A DNA stretch of 14,258 nt, taken from assembly GCA_018398765.1 (NCBI GenBank), contig JAHBMJ010002977.1, positions 1-14,258 of the forward strand. The letters run 5' to 3'. The notes beneath the pieces are model-generated. The model did no database searches. It worked only from the letters and a program-made list of their open reading frames with translations, and was not told where the DNA came from. Positions within the stretch are counted from its first letter, which is position 1; each line of letters starts with the position of its first letter. Origin of the DNA: Chromera velia (lineage: Eukaryota > Sar > Chromeraceae). The position numbers were made by a program, and so were the translations under genes. Shown here in pieces: positions 7,900 through 13,754 of this stretch.

Positions 7900-8559
7900 G
7901 TAGATCCACACAGGAGGGAAGTATTTTTCGAGCCTGGAGATTATGTACTTGTCCGTAATTCTTACTTCAAAGGAGATAGAAAGCCAGGAGGAATAGTGAA
8001 GAAACTCGAACCGGTGTATCATGGACCCTTTGAGGTAGAAAGAAAGATACACGACAACGCATATGAGCTCATTTTCCCTGCAGGCGTATGGACATACAAC
8101 GTGATCAATGTCTCCTTCTTGAAAAAGTATGAGAGGGAGAAGACTGATCCGTTGCCTGCCATCTGCCTTCCGACCTCTACAGAGGTGGAATATGAAGTTG
8201 AAGAAATTCTGGATCACAGGCGGATCGACGGACAGGCGCACTATCTCGTCTGGTGGAAGGGGGAGAGTAAGGAGAATGCGTTGTGGGAACCGTCAGTCAG
8301 CCTCACGCATGCAAAGGAAGCCCTGCATGCCTTCAAGGAGAAAAGAAGAGAAGCAGCGAAGAAGAAGGCAGGCAGGTATGGGATGGAGTTGAGAAGACGT
8401 GTGATGCACATCAGTGGTGCAGTCAAGAAGGCCGTATGGAGCGGGGTACGAATCTGTCAGTTAGAGACACAGCTTCCTAGGCTGTGTGCTCTCTGGCTAT
8501 CTGCTTCTCAGCCTGAAGATGCTGAGAGTGATTCCGAGGACGTCGTGTACATGTGGTAG
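7900..8559 (+). pseudogene. Integrase C-terminus and chromodomain of chromovirus
   Basis: Same frame as the second integrase half, after TAG 7897-7899. First comes the GPY/F-type integrase C-terminal module (FEPGDYVLVRNSYF, LEPVYHGPFEV, YNVINVSFLKKYE). Then a chromodomain at about 8183-8340: EVEYEVEEILDHRRIDG, YLVWWKGESKENALWEPSVSL, AKEALHAFKEKRRE. The aromatic/acidic pattern Y-V-W-W-K-G...WEP is typical. In chromoviruses this domain steers integration to heterochromatin by binding methylated histone H3. About 65 further residues follow, basic (AAKKKAGRYGMELRRRV) and then acidic (EDAESDSEDVVYMW), ending at TAG 8557-8559. I do not recognise this tail. Part of it is present again at 8921-9096. 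Confidence 0.9.
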
Positions 8560-8664
8560 AAGAGGCACACTGTGGTGTCGGTCGTGGCTTACCGACTTCA
8601 TTCATGCCTCTATGGTTCGATTTCGATGGTCTGAGTGATTGAGCTGAGCGTGGACGTCAGCTTC

Positions 8665-8678
8665 AGAAGGCGGGCAGG
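8665..8678 (+). promoter_or_regulatory. Polypurine tract, copy 1
   Basis: AGAAGGCGGGCAGG, almost all purine, lies immediately before LTR copy 1 (8679), where plus-strand DNA priming occurs in LTR elements. It contains two C residues, so it is imperfect. Confidence 0.55.
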
Positions 8679-8917
8679 TGTGGGCCTGCCACGAGCGTCG
8701 CGCCGCGCTAGGGCCGCCGCTGACCTCGCAACGCCGCGTGCGCCCAGTCTGAATAAAGTGACGTCTGACCTTTGCGTGCGAAAGTTGTTCTGTGCCAGTC
8801 TCTCGATCGTGGTGTTGGCTGGTCTGAATAGTGGATCAACAGATTGACTCTGCTAGGTCATACTTTAATGTGAGTCTGCCTATGATCTACGCTTATCGTA
8901 ATTGAGCCTCTAGTACC
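8679..8917 (+). repeat. Internal 3' LTR copy, truncated (about 239 bp)
   Basis: Starts TGTGGGCCTGCC and matches the LTR up to TAGTACC, missing the last ~14 bp (GTACGCAGCTTACA). AATAAA is at 8752-8757. It belongs to the first unit of the tandem duplication. A 70-codon frame at 8635-8847 is an LTR artefact. Confidence 0.92.
8752..8757 (+). promoter_or_regulatory. LTR polyadenylation signal AATAAA (truncated internal LTR)
   Basis: AATAAA at the same relative position as in the other two LTRs, within CAGTCTGAATAAAGTGACG. Confidence 0.6.
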
Positions 8918-8920
8918 ATA

Positions 8921-9096
8921 GGATGGAGTTGAGAAGACGTGTGGTGCACGTCAGTGCAGTCGAGAAAGCCGTATGGAGCGGGGTGCGAAGCTGTCAGTTA
9001 GAGACACAGCTTCCTAGGCTGTGTGCTCTCTGGCTATCTGCTTCTCAGCCTGAAGATGCTGAGAGTGATTCCGAGGACGTCGTGTACATGTGGTAG
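8921..9096 (+). pseudogene. Duplicated fragment of the pol C-terminal tail
   Basis: Repeats the last ~59 codons of the chromovirus pol frame, ending at TAG 9094-9096. It differs from copy 1 by substitutions and one in-frame 3-nt loss. It has no start codon of its own and cannot be expressed alone. It is a by-product of the 540-bp duplication. Confidence 0.9.
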
Positions 9097-9201
9097 AAGA
9101 GGCACACTGTGGTGTCGGTCGTGGCTTACCGACTTCATTCATGCCTCTATGGTTCGATTTCGATGGTCTGAGTGATTGAGCTAAGCGTGGACGTCAGCTT
9201 C

Positions 9202-9215
9202 AGAAGGCGGGCAGG
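9202..9215 (+). promoter_or_regulatory. Polypurine tract, copy 2
   Basis: Same AGAAGGCGGGCAGG sequence as at 8665, directly before the terminal LTR at 9216. Confidence 0.55.
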
Positions 9216-9468
9216 TGTGGGTCTGCCACGAGCGTCGCGCCGCGCTAGGGCCACCGCTGACCTCGCAACGCCGCGTGCGCCCAGTCTGAATAAAGTGACG
9301 TCTGACCTTTGCATGCGAAAGTTGTTCTATGCCAGTCTCTCGATCATGGTGTTGGCTGGTCTGAATAGTGGATCAACAGATTGACTCTGCTAGGTCATAC
9401 TTTAATGTGAGTCTGCCTACGATCTACGCTTATCGTAATTGAGCCTCTAGTACCGTACGCAGCTTACA
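9216..9468 (+). repeat. 3' LTR of chromovirus (253 bp, terminal copy)
   Basis: Starts TGTGGGTCTGCC, ends GCAGCTTACA, and has the same length as the 5' LTR. Relative to the internal LTR it carries mostly C-to-T or G-to-A changes (CGTGCG to CATGCG, CTGTGCC to CTATGCC, GATCGT to GATCAT). It is followed immediately by TGCCCCCTC, which belongs to the minus-strand RT gene. Confidence 0.93.
9289..9294 (+). promoter_or_regulatory. LTR polyadenylation signal AATAAA (terminal 3' LTR)
   Basis: AATAAA in the terminal LTR, at the same offset from the LTR start as in the 5' LTR. It would end the element transcript. Confidence 0.65.
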
Positions 9469-10177
9469 TGCCCCCTCTTCATATGCTCGTCTACGTCTAT
9501 GTCCTCTCTGCGAAGGATGGCCTCTGTGATCGCTTCACTGGCTGCGGCTGAGGTCTTGTAGTCCTTATTCGCGTTTCGATGGGTTTGGGGATGCCTAGGC
9601 CTAGCAGTCGGACTGGGAGGGTGGCAACATCTCTCAGCCACACATCGTGCTGGGTGGGGGGCCCTCCGTTCCATCATCCTTTCATCAGGGCGGGGATGAG
9701 GCGGTCTCTGATCGTGCCTTCCAGCTGCCCCATCTGTCCCCCCGCCCCTGGCACTACCCACGCCATACACTTCCATTTGTGTTGCAAAGATTTGGAACAG
9801 GCTGCGTATGCTTCATGTGGGGCAAATTCTGCTGCTGTTGCGACTCTCTCTATGTTTCTAGCCCTCTCCTTCACCTTCTCCTGCACCCATTTCTCTCTGT
9901 GTGCGTCTATCCCCACATGCCCCCCTAGGAGACGTGTCCCTTCTACTATCTACAGGTCGGGGAACTCTGCAAAAATCTCCTTGGCTTTCTGCATAAATTG
10001 CGGGAGCACTGTAAGGATCAACTTATCCACTTCCACTACATACCCTGCCGTAGGCCTCCTCTTGACTAACTCGCGCAGCCATGCTCGCAGCTGGCGTAAC
10101 CAGCCGGTATTGGACGTGTCATCCACATATCAGAGCTGGTGCCAGTATCTCTGGGGGGGATCGGGTTCCTGCTGCTG
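9469..10177 (-). pseudogene. RT catalytic motif C (YVDD) and C-terminal thumb region
   Basis: In the same minus frame as the RT palm. YVDD is encoded at 10118-10129, preceded by YWHQL and a TGA (10130-10132) where relatives have Trp (WYADD-like). Downstream: LLGGHVGIDAHREKWVQEKV, then HEAYAACSKSLQHKWKCM, AWVVPGAGGQMGQLEGTIRD and LIPALMKG. After TGA 9674-9676 it continues DVWLRDVATLPVRLLGLGIPKPIET. A frameshift near 9580 follows, then ANKDYKTSAAASEAITEAIL, running to the LTR border at 9468. This order fits the C-terminal half of the RT family described for the whole element. A further TAG lies near 9953. The C-terminal Cys/His-rich part expected in relatives is missing because the sequence is cut by the LTR. 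Confidence 0.7.
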
Positions 10178-10346
10178 TTACTTTTTCTTCTTCGTTCCAG
10201 CTACCACCCCTGTACTCCATCTGTCCGCTATAAAAAACCAGTCGCTTCCGTTTCGGGCCGACGCAAAGGCGGCTAAAGAGGACGATGCTGTGCGATGCGA
10301 ATCGCCAAGGGGTAGGGCTGGTGGGCGAGCTGAGGGGGGGTACGAG

Positions 10347-10415
10347 TGGAGGGAGGAGGGGGAGGAGGAGGAGGATGAGGAGGAGGACGAGGAGGAAGAG
10401 GCATAGAGGGAGGAG

Positions 10416-10450
<35 letters not shown>

Positions 10451-10515
10451 GTAGGAGGAGAAGGAGGAGGGGGAAGGGGAAGAGGGGGAGGGAGAGGAGG
10501 GGGAGGATGAAATGG
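10347..10515. repeat. GGA/GAG homopurine microsatellite
   Basis: Plus strand almost purely purine with GAGGAG/GGAGGA triplets, interrupted by a few T residues. It encodes poly-Ser/Pro on the minus strand. Such tracts can form triplex DNA. Plus-strand Glu/Arg-rich frames here are artefacts. Confidence 0.9.
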
Positions 10516-10636
10516 GGAAGGAAGCTAAAGATGATAAAAGGGCGGCTGCCTGTCTACCTATCTTGTGTATCGGGTTGTCCTCTCTTCCTGTCTGGTTAGG
10601 CGTATAAGTGGTTGTGGCAGTGGATGTGTGCTTTTC

Positions 10637-10935
10637 GACTTCCTGTCTTCTGTCTCTCGCCCCTGTCTGTTTCTTCTTATTTGTCTGGCTGCTCTCGCTT
10701 GCCTCTGGCTGATTCTTTCTGTCTGCTTGTCTGCTCTTAGTCGCCCCTGACTGATTCTCTCTGTCTGGCTGGCTGCTCTCACTCGTTTCTGGCTGTGTCT
10801 CTCTGTCTGCTTGTCTGCTCTTAGTCGCCCCTGACTGATTCTCTCTATCCGGCTGGCTGCTTTCACTCGTTTCTGACTGTGTCTCTCTGTCTGCCTGTCT
10901 GCTCTCACTCATTCTTGTCTGTTTTTCTCCAGCTG
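10637..10935 (-). repeat. 42/84-bp coding tandem repeat (14/28 residues)
   Basis: The plus-strand string TTAGTCGCCCCTGACTGATT occurs at about 10737 and 10821, 84 bp apart, and each 84-bp unit is two diverged 42-bp halves. On the minus strand the halves read SRQADRETQPETSE and SSQPDRENQSGATK. Period divisible by three and conserved frame suggest expansion while coding. About seven half-units are recognisable. Confidence 0.85.
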
Positions 10936-10963
10936 CCTGGCTACTCCTGCTTGCTTCCGATAG

Positions 10964-11242
10964 TCACTGTTTCTTGCTTTCCGTCTGCCCGCTCCCGCTG
11001 CCTCGGAGAGATCGGACGAGGGAGAGGATGGTGATAGCGTACTCTGCCATCAACATTGGGTCCCCTTGCGTCCATCCCTCTCTGCTGCTGATGGTGGTGG
11101 TCCTGTGGGTTCCTCTTAAAAAGAGCTCTGCATCCCCCCTATAGCAGTTGAAAAGGAATGTGGAGGCTCTGGGCCAGAGTATGCGGGCATAATACATTGC
11201 CATTCTACAGCCCCGCTGTACGATTTGCTGCCATTGCTGCAT
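10964..11242 (-). pseudogene. RT palm segment with motif B (TQGDP)
   Basis: 92-codon piece: AMYYARILWPRASTFLFNCY, LFLRGTHRTTTISSREGW, TQGDPMLMAEYAITILSLVR (TQGDP near 11055-11070), ending in TGA. It overlaps the preceding segment (to 11205) in a different frame. The true path switches frame between NAFNAAMAANR and AMYYARILWP, so a 1-nt-type frameshift lies at about 11205-11230. In relatives this segment leads directly to the YADD motif. Confidence 0.75.
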
Positions 11243-12125
11243 TGAAGGCGTTTTTGGCGTCTATTAGGAGGGTTCCGAATGCCTTTTCGGGATCGTTGCC
11301 AGCTTCCTGTATGAGGGTCTCCCAGAGCTCTGTCACTGCATGAATCCCCCCTTCTAGGCCTCCCATGAGGCCACTGCACAGCTGATCGGCTCCGCATGCC
11401 TCCTGCAGTTCCTCTCTAGTCTCTTTCATAACTGCTTTTCCAAGGAGGCGCCTGATCGCCTCCCAGATTCCTACTAGGCGCACCTTGGGGCATTTGTCTA
11501 GCGTGACCAGTCGGCATACCATAAGTGCCTTCACCTGGTCCCACTCGAACACCCTCCTCCCCATTTCTGTTGCTAAGTTTGCGAGTTCTTCCCTTAACTC
11601 TCTACTCTCCCTCCCTAGGCTCAGGACTGCGGTGCAGAGCTGTGTGCTATCGAATCTAGATGGTCCCGCGCTGCCTTGGAGGCGGCGTGCTACTGTGGCG
11701 ATGTCCTCCTCGGTGATTAGGAGGGGTGTGAGGGTGGGGAGGCCCTCTCTGGGCATCGCTTCTAGTGCTGCTGCTTGGGGTGTTTTTCTGGGAGGATGTT
11801 TGGCTTTCAGGGTCTCTGCTACCTGGTAGGTTTGTCCTCTCTTGGTGAAGGTATCTTCCCCGTTCACGACTCCCCCTTTCTCTTGGCCTGTCAGTATCCG
11901 TGTTCCCCTCCTTATCTCCCCTACCTAGATGAAGTTTCGAAATTTTTTCATCTTGAGGAGGCCCGCTGTCTTCTCGAATTCTTCCTTTTTTGATCGGCTG
12001 AGAGATTCGGCTCTCGCTCCCTCCCCTCCTGCTGCTGCTGCTGTGGGCTCTTCTGCTAATTTTGGTTGCCTCCTGAAGGAGGGTTTCTCTCTAGGGTTTC
12101 TCTTCCCTTCTTTCCCTGCTCCCAC
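11205..12125 (-). pseudogene. RT N-terminal fingers/palm with motif A (DAKNAFN)
   Basis: One minus frame interrupted by TAG at 11925-11927. Upstream part: basic/acidic linker (LAEEPTAAAAGGEGARAES, SKKEEFEKTAGLLKMKKF). After it: ITEEDIATVARRLQGSAGPS, FDSTQLCTAVLSL, LDKCPKVRLVGIWEAIRRLL (fingers, like RPIGIGE-type motifs), EACGADQLCSGLMGGLEGGI, then the first catalytic Asp in TLLIDAKNAFN (about 11240-11270). The pattern is a reverse transcriptase related to eukaryotic retroelement proteins. The assignment rests on motif order rather than a search. Confidence 0.75.
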
Positions 12126-12520
12126 AAATCTAGCCTGCTCTCGATGGTCTCCCGTACCATTTTTACCTTTTTGATATAGAGGTCCCTCCGGAGGGTAAGG
12201 TCTAGCATCAGCAGGAGCGCTTCGCTTAGGTTGTCCCCACTCTTAATCCCTGCAATTAGGGATTGTATCAGCTGTATTAGCCTCCTCCCTGTGCCTCTTT
12301 TAGGGAATGCGTACTGCCCGCTGGGGTATAAACACTGTGCACGCCTCCACTCTTTCTTTGACCTTCCCTGTGCGAGGGGGAGCTTCCCTCCTGGCTCCCT
12401 GGGGGCCCCGTAGGCTGCCTCCATGAGGCGGTCGGCCTCCTCTCTTGTCAGGGGGCGCTTCTCCTCCTTGGCCGCTTGTATGCCTGCGTTCGCCTCGCTT
12501 TCCTTCTTTCTCAGCGGTCA
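12056..12520 (-). pseudogene. Helical linker domain of the RT gene
   Basis: Open frame (ORF 12424-12056, continuing upstream in frame to a TGA near 12520) reading KEEKRPLTREEADRLMEAAY, QYAFPKRGTGRRLIQLIQSL, SGDNLSEALLLMLDLTLRRD, MVRETIESRLDLWEQGKKGR. It is probably alpha-helical and lies between the Gln/Lys repeat and the RT. I do not recognise a domain. It is in frame with the repeat upstream and with the RT motif B segment downstream, which supports a single original gene. Confidence 0.55.
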
Positions 12521-12544
12521 ATCGTGCGGGGCCTTGCATGGAGG

Positions 12545-13060
12545 GGCCCTTTGATCTTCTCCTGCTGCTGTTTGGCTGCGCGGGGGGCCTCGGCTGTCTT
12601 CTCCTACTGCTGTTTGGCTGCATGAAGAACTTTGGCCCTAAGCCTCGGCCGTCTTCTCCTGCTGCTGTTTGGCTGTGCGAAGGGCCTCGACCGTCTTCTC
12701 TTGCTGCTGTTTGGCTGTGCAGGGGGCCTCGGCCGTCTTTTCCTGCTGCTGTTTGGCTGTACGGAGGGCCTCGGCCGTCTTTTCTTGCTGCTATTTAGCT
12801 ACGCAAAGGGCCTCGGCCATCTTCTCCTGCTGCTGTTTGGCTACACAAAAGGCCTTGGTCGTCTTCTCTTGCTGCGGTTTAGCTGCGCGGGGGACCTTGG
12901 CCGTCTTTTCCTGCTGCTGTTTGGCTGCGCAAGGGGCCTCGGCCATCTTCTTCTGCTGCTGTTTGGCTGTGCAGGGGGCCTCGGCCGTCTTTTTCTGCTG
13001 CTGTTTGGCCATGCGGGAGGCCTTGGCCGTCTTCTTCTGCTGCGGCTTCTCGGCAGATGC
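12545..13060 (-). repeat. 42-bp coding tandem repeat, AKQQQEKTAEA-type (about 12 units)
   Basis: On the minus strand a 14-residue unit of the form TAKQQQEKTAEAPC repeats with substitutions, probably a coiled coil. The unit is 42 bp (plus-strand TGCTGCTGTTTGGCTG core). One unit reads AK-stop-QQEK with TAG (about 12791) where sister units have CAG, and another stop (TAG, about 12640) precedes more degraded units. The plus strand of the same DNA gives a spurious hydrophobic frame (GRLLLLLFGCAGGL repeats). Confidence 0.9.
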
Positions 13061-13202
13061 GGTTCACTCTGACTAGCACCTTGCCATATGCCTGCCAAGG
13101 CCCCCCCCCTTGCTGGCTGCTCCTCCTCACTTTCGTATGGAGGAAGCGTTGAGAGACATCCGGGCAGAAGTTGCAGACCGGACATACGGTGACCTTCACC
13201 CC
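13050..13202 (-). pseudogene. N-terminal Cys-rich (C2H2-like, degenerate) finger of the RT gene
   Basis: Minus frame from 13199 reads KVTVCPVCNFCPDVSQRFLH then TKVRRSSQQGGGPW and YGKVLVRVNRICREA. CX2C (13184-13173) followed by a His 12 residues later (13137-13139) looks like three ligands of a C2H2 finger. The last His is not evident and an extra Cys is present. The frame shifts near 13050 into the Gln/Lys repeat frame. N-terminal fingers occur in several retroelement RT proteins. Function is inferred. Confidence 0.45.
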
Positions 13203-13299
13203 TTTTCTTTGGCTGAAGTGAAAGGTTCATGTGACTGTTTTATGGCCCTCTGGTGGTCTGGCGCCGCCGAATCGGAGTAACGTGTTGTTTAAAGAACTC

Positions 13300-13515
13300 C
13301 TACCCCCTGCTGGTTTCTTCTGTGAGCTGCCAACCGGGCACTGGCTTCTGTGTGTCTCCAGTTCCTCCCCACAGGTGGAGCTCGATTTGCTTTTTACTGA
13401 CGTTGAGGACCCTTCCTAAGTATTTCCCCCCCCCTTTATTCGCTCCGGCAGTTACTACTACCAGTGGCACGGCCGCTTCTCGGGGGGGCCTTTCGGGTAG
13501 GGGGTCCTGGCCCAT
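13300..13515 (-). pseudogene. Unassigned minus-strand ORF fragment (71 codons)
   Basis: Contains VPLVVVTAGANKGGGKYLGR, VLNVSKKQIELHLWGGTGDT and KPVPGWQLTEET. The pattern of small beta strands (YLGRVLNV...IELHLWGG...W) vaguely resembles SH3/chromo-barrel modules found in transposon proteins, but I cannot name a family. It lies upstream of the finger in the same orientation and could be the start of the RT gene or a piece of another element. Confidence 0.3.
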
Positions 13516-13534
13516 GGCTGCGGGGGAGAGTGCT

Positions 13535-13697
13535 GAGGAGGAGGAGGAGGAGGAGGAGGAGGAGGAAGAGGAGGAAGAGGAGGAGGAGGAGGAAGAGGAG
13601 GAGGAGGAAGACGAGGAGGAAGAGGAGGAGGAAGAGGAAGAAGAAGAGGAGGAGGAGGGGGCGGAAGTGGAGGAACTAGCGGAAGAGGAGGACGAAG
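13535..13697. repeat. GAG/GGA/GAA homopurine tract
   Basis: About 160 bp of nearly pure purine on the plus strand: poly-Glu in one plus frame, poly-Pro/Leu on the minus strand. It is a microsatellite of the same type as the tract at 10347. Both plus-strand Glu-rich and Arg-rich frames are probably non-genes. Confidence 0.9.
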
Positions 13698-13754
13698 GGT
13701 CTGAGCTGCCCCCCTCCCCTTCGTTGCTTCAGTCTTTATCTCCAGGTCCGGGGC

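Larger units (their letters stand above)
8381..9457 (+). repeat. Tandem duplication of pol tail plus 3' LTR (540 + 537 bp)
   Basis: 8381-8920 and 8921-9457 are collinear copies starting GGATGGAGTTGAGAAGACG. Each includes the last ~59 codons of pol, the untranslated stretch, the purine-rich tract and the LTR. Copy 2 lacks 3 nt (CAGTGGTGCAG versus CAGTGCAG), and otherwise I see substitutions only. Copy 1 ends inside the LTR (TAGTACC, about 8917) and joins via ATA to the pol tail; copy 2 continues to the true LTR end at 9468. The two LTR copies differ at about 6 of 239 positions, while each differs from the 5' LTR by about 14-18, so the duplication is younger than the insertion. Confidence 0.93.
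2910..9468 (+). mobile_element. Ty3/Gypsy chromovirus LTR retrotransposon, inactivated
   Basis: Components in order: 5' LTR (2910-3162), tRNA primer binding site, gag with zinc knuckle, aspartic protease, reverse transcriptase, RNase H, integrase, C-terminal chromodomain, purine-rich tract and 3' LTR. The PR-RT-RH-INT order defines Ty3/Gypsy, and the chromodomain after integrase defines the chromovirus branch. LTRs begin TG and end CA. Gag-pol runs as one frame apart from two frameshifts (near 3770 and 7566), with eleven in-frame stops, so the copy is non-autonomous and dead. Its 3' end is duplicated in tandem. No 5-bp target-site duplication is seen: the left flank ends AAACG and the right flank begins TGCCC. 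Confidence 0.95.
10178..10960 (-). pseudogene. In-frame low-complexity insertion between RT motifs B and C
   Basis: About 260 codons in the same frame as the RT on both sides, open from 10912 to 10178 and bounded by TGA near 10961 and TAA at 10175-10177. The first part is a hydrophilic 14/28-residue repeat (SRQADRETQ.ETSESSQPDREN type), the middle contains HTSTATTTYTPNQTGR, and the rest is Ser/Pro-rich with long Ser runs encoded opposite a GGA/GAG tract. RT motifs B (about 11055) and C (10118) are normally only some 20-40 residues apart. The insertion would disrupt a normal RT unless it loops out. It may be microsatellite expansion of a variable loop or an inserted fragment. Confidence 0.65.
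9469..13202 (-). mobile_element. Decayed retroelement-type reverse transcriptase gene, C-terminus cut by the chromovirus LTR
   Basis: Read on the minus strand from about 13202 down: a Cys-rich finger, a 14-residue Gln/Lys repeat array, a helical region, RT fingers/palm, a low-complexity insertion, the RT YVDD motif and a thumb-like region. It ends abruptly at the 3' LTR border (9468). Most of it lies in one frame, with shifts near 13050, 12056-12125, 11205-11242 and 9580. The RT resembles a family I remember as abundant in invertebrate and some algal genomes (motifs DARNAFN, TQGDP, YADD, then KSLQ..W...VVP). I am not sure whether it is classed with the tyrosine-recombinase, non-LTR or another group. 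No endonuclease, integrase or LTRs are seen for it. Confidence 0.75.

Noticed and set aside
9579-10406. 275-codon plus-strand frame ending in a Glu-rich tail
   Set aside because: Antisense to the RT C-terminal half with YVDD. Low-complexity tail from the GGA/GAG tract.
12632-13072. Plus-strand Leu-rich repeat protein (GRLLLLLFGCAGGL units) resembling a multi-span membrane protein
   Set aside because: Complement of the AKQQQEK coding repeat. The minus strand is in frame with the RT gene, so the hydrophobic reading is an artefact.
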